Below the pieces are notes generated by a model, which saw nothing but the letters and a program-made list of their open reading frames with translations, did no database searches and was not told the origin of the DNA. Made by a program: the position numbers and the translations under genes. A stretch of DNA of 60,858 nucleotides, from assembly GCA_002502625.1 (NCBI GenBank), contig DAPV01000022.1, forward strand, positions 1 through 60,858. Reading direction: 5' to 3'. This DNA is from Euryarchaeota archaeon UBA125. Its GTDB lineage: Archaea > Thermoplasmatota > Poseidoniia > Poseidoniales > Thalassarchaeaceae. This document shows, piece by piece, positions 60,190 to 60,858 of this stretch (its first letter is position 1; each line of letters opens with the position of its first letter).

Positions 60190-60858
60190 TCACATATTTC
60201 GACGGAATTTACCGCCTGTTTCGAATAATGCATTGGTAACTTGTCCGACGGTACAGTGTTCAACTATTTCCATCATTACTGAGAATAGATTTTCTCCATT
60301 ACGTGCTGCCTTTTTTAATTTCTGGAGGCCCTCTTCAGCTGCTTCAGAATGTTTTTCTTGGAAATCTCTATTTCTTTCAATTACCATTTTCTTTTCTTCT
60401 TCATCAGATCTAGTAACGTCCATGTCAAATGCATCTGCATTATCTGCTGTGAGGGCTTCAGCATCAGGATCAGTGAATGTATTTACGCCAATGATAGGTA
60501 GAGATCCATCGTGTTTTTTATGCTCATATAACATTGATTCATCTTGAATTCTATTTCTTTGATAATTTACTTCCAATGAACCAAGAACCCCTCCTCTACG
60601 ATGCATTTCTTCAAACACCTTGAGAATTTCTTCTTCCACATGATCAGTGAGCCATTCGGCAATGAACGATCCTTGAAGGGGATTTTCATTCTGTAACCAA
60701 CCATATTCTCTACTTAGAATTAGTTGGATTGCCACGGCATCTCTGACGGTTTCCTCGGTTGGTGTTCCGAAGGCTTCGTCTCTACTATTGGTATGTAGGG
60801 AATTGGCATTGTCAGCTAATGCATATAGTGCCTGCATAGTTGTACGATAGTCATTCCA
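60190..60858 (-). CDS. Methylmalonyl-CoA mutase-type large subunit, C-terminal part (partial)
   Basis: Residues read in from the window edge (the frame begins WNDYRTTMQALYAL). The QALYALADNANSLHTNSRDEA and TVRDAVAIQLIL segments are the conserved part of acyl-CoA mutase catalytic subunits. It continues with GGVLGSLEVNYQRN and ends with a GKFRRNM-like C-terminus. The N-terminal majority lies outside the window, and no cobalamin domain is in this part, so it may be the substrate-binding subunit of a two-chain or IcmF-like mutase. Convergent with the aquaporin gene, with no gap. Confidence 0.9.
   Translation of the reverse strand, partial: WNDYRTTMQALYALADNANSLHTNSRDEAFGTPTEETVRDAVAIQLILSREYGWLQNENPLQGSFIAEWLTDHVEEEILKVFEEMHRRGGVLGSLEVNYQRNRIQDESMLYEHKKHDGSLPIIGVNTFTDPDAEALTADNADAFDMDVTRSDEEEKKMVIERNRDFQEKHSEAAEEGLQKLKKAARNGENLFSVMMEIVEHCTVGQVTNALFETGGKFRRNM

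Noticed and set aside
1..60858. CRISPR arrays, insertion sequences, integrases, prophage genes
   Set aside because: No regularly spaced repeats, transposases, integrases or phage structural genes were seen across the window. The direct repeats found are single pairs (for example TGTAACAAA).

Overview
This window is AT-rich (I estimate well under 40% G+C) and carries an archaeal information-processing gene set: Orc1/Cdc6, PCNA, transcription factor S, Nop5 plus fibrillarin, Bud32, PyrB/PyrI, an Orc-type rather than DnaA-type initiator, and archaeal-type CoA synthesis. These sit beside bacterial-looking metabolic genes: FabI, a type I PKS/PUFA-synthase-like megasynthase, a 4'-phosphopantetheinyl transferase, MutM and a CysJ-like reductase. 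With the very large secreted surface proteins, this fits a planktonic Marine Group II euryarchaeon (Ca. Poseidoniales). That placement is inference from gene content; there is no rRNA gene in the window. I see no prophage, insertion sequence or CRISPR array. Many genes overlap by 1-8 bases, have clear Shine-Dalgarno sites and use TTG starts.

Layout. 1-4509: a partial secreted protein, a GHMP sugar kinase, pyrBI and a 2-phosphoglycerate-kinase-like P-loop protein. 4510-9552 (minus): a type IV filament operon with a secretion ATPase, two FlaJ/TadC-type membrane proteins and two small single-TM proteins. 9608-15677 (minus): a UPF0200 kinase-like protein, an ABC-2 exporter pair, enoyl-CoA hydratase, a proline-repeat membrane protein, RdgB and Bud32. 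15734-20198: NadA, two tandem paralogous small winged-helix proteins, an AT-rich regulatory gap and an 842-aa HTH protein. 20244-20550: a GC-rich, apparently structured RNA I cannot assign. 20556-25329: a fused CoA-synthesis enzyme, a glycosyltransferase, a membrane protein, Orc1/Cdc6 and a metallo-beta-lactamase. 25438-31283: a CysJ-like reductase, biotin carboxylase, a membrane protein, a GTPase-less EF-Tu paralogue and an acyl-CoA thioesterase. 31453-39453: a 1909-aa surface protein, two unknown proteins (one possibly with a degenerate TBP fold) and a TatD-like hydrolase. 39532-49530: the fabI - megasynthase - PPTase cassette. 49763-60858: tRNA-Gly, a Lon-N protein, an ABC exporter, an FGE-like membrane protein, a glycosyltransferase, PCNA, TFS, CrcB, Nop5-fibrillarin, MutM, an aquaporin homologue and the end of a methylmalonyl-CoA mutase-type subunit.

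The standout system is 39532-49530. Three tightly spaced co-directional genes encode every activity expected of a self-contained, fully reducing fatty-acid or polyketide synthase: two ketosynthases, acyltransferase, carrier domains, ketoreductase and dehydratase in one 2846-aa chain, a separate FabI enoyl reductase in trans, and the PPTase that would activate the carriers. Archaea normally build isoprenoid lipids and lack ACP-dependent fatty-acid synthesis, so this looks like a complete, acquired acyl-chain factory. Elsewhere in the window are possible suppliers and consumers (biotin carboxylase, the CoA-synthesis fusion, acyl-CoA thioesterase, enoyl-CoA hydratase, an acyl-CoA mutase). Whether these really work with the cassette is inference.
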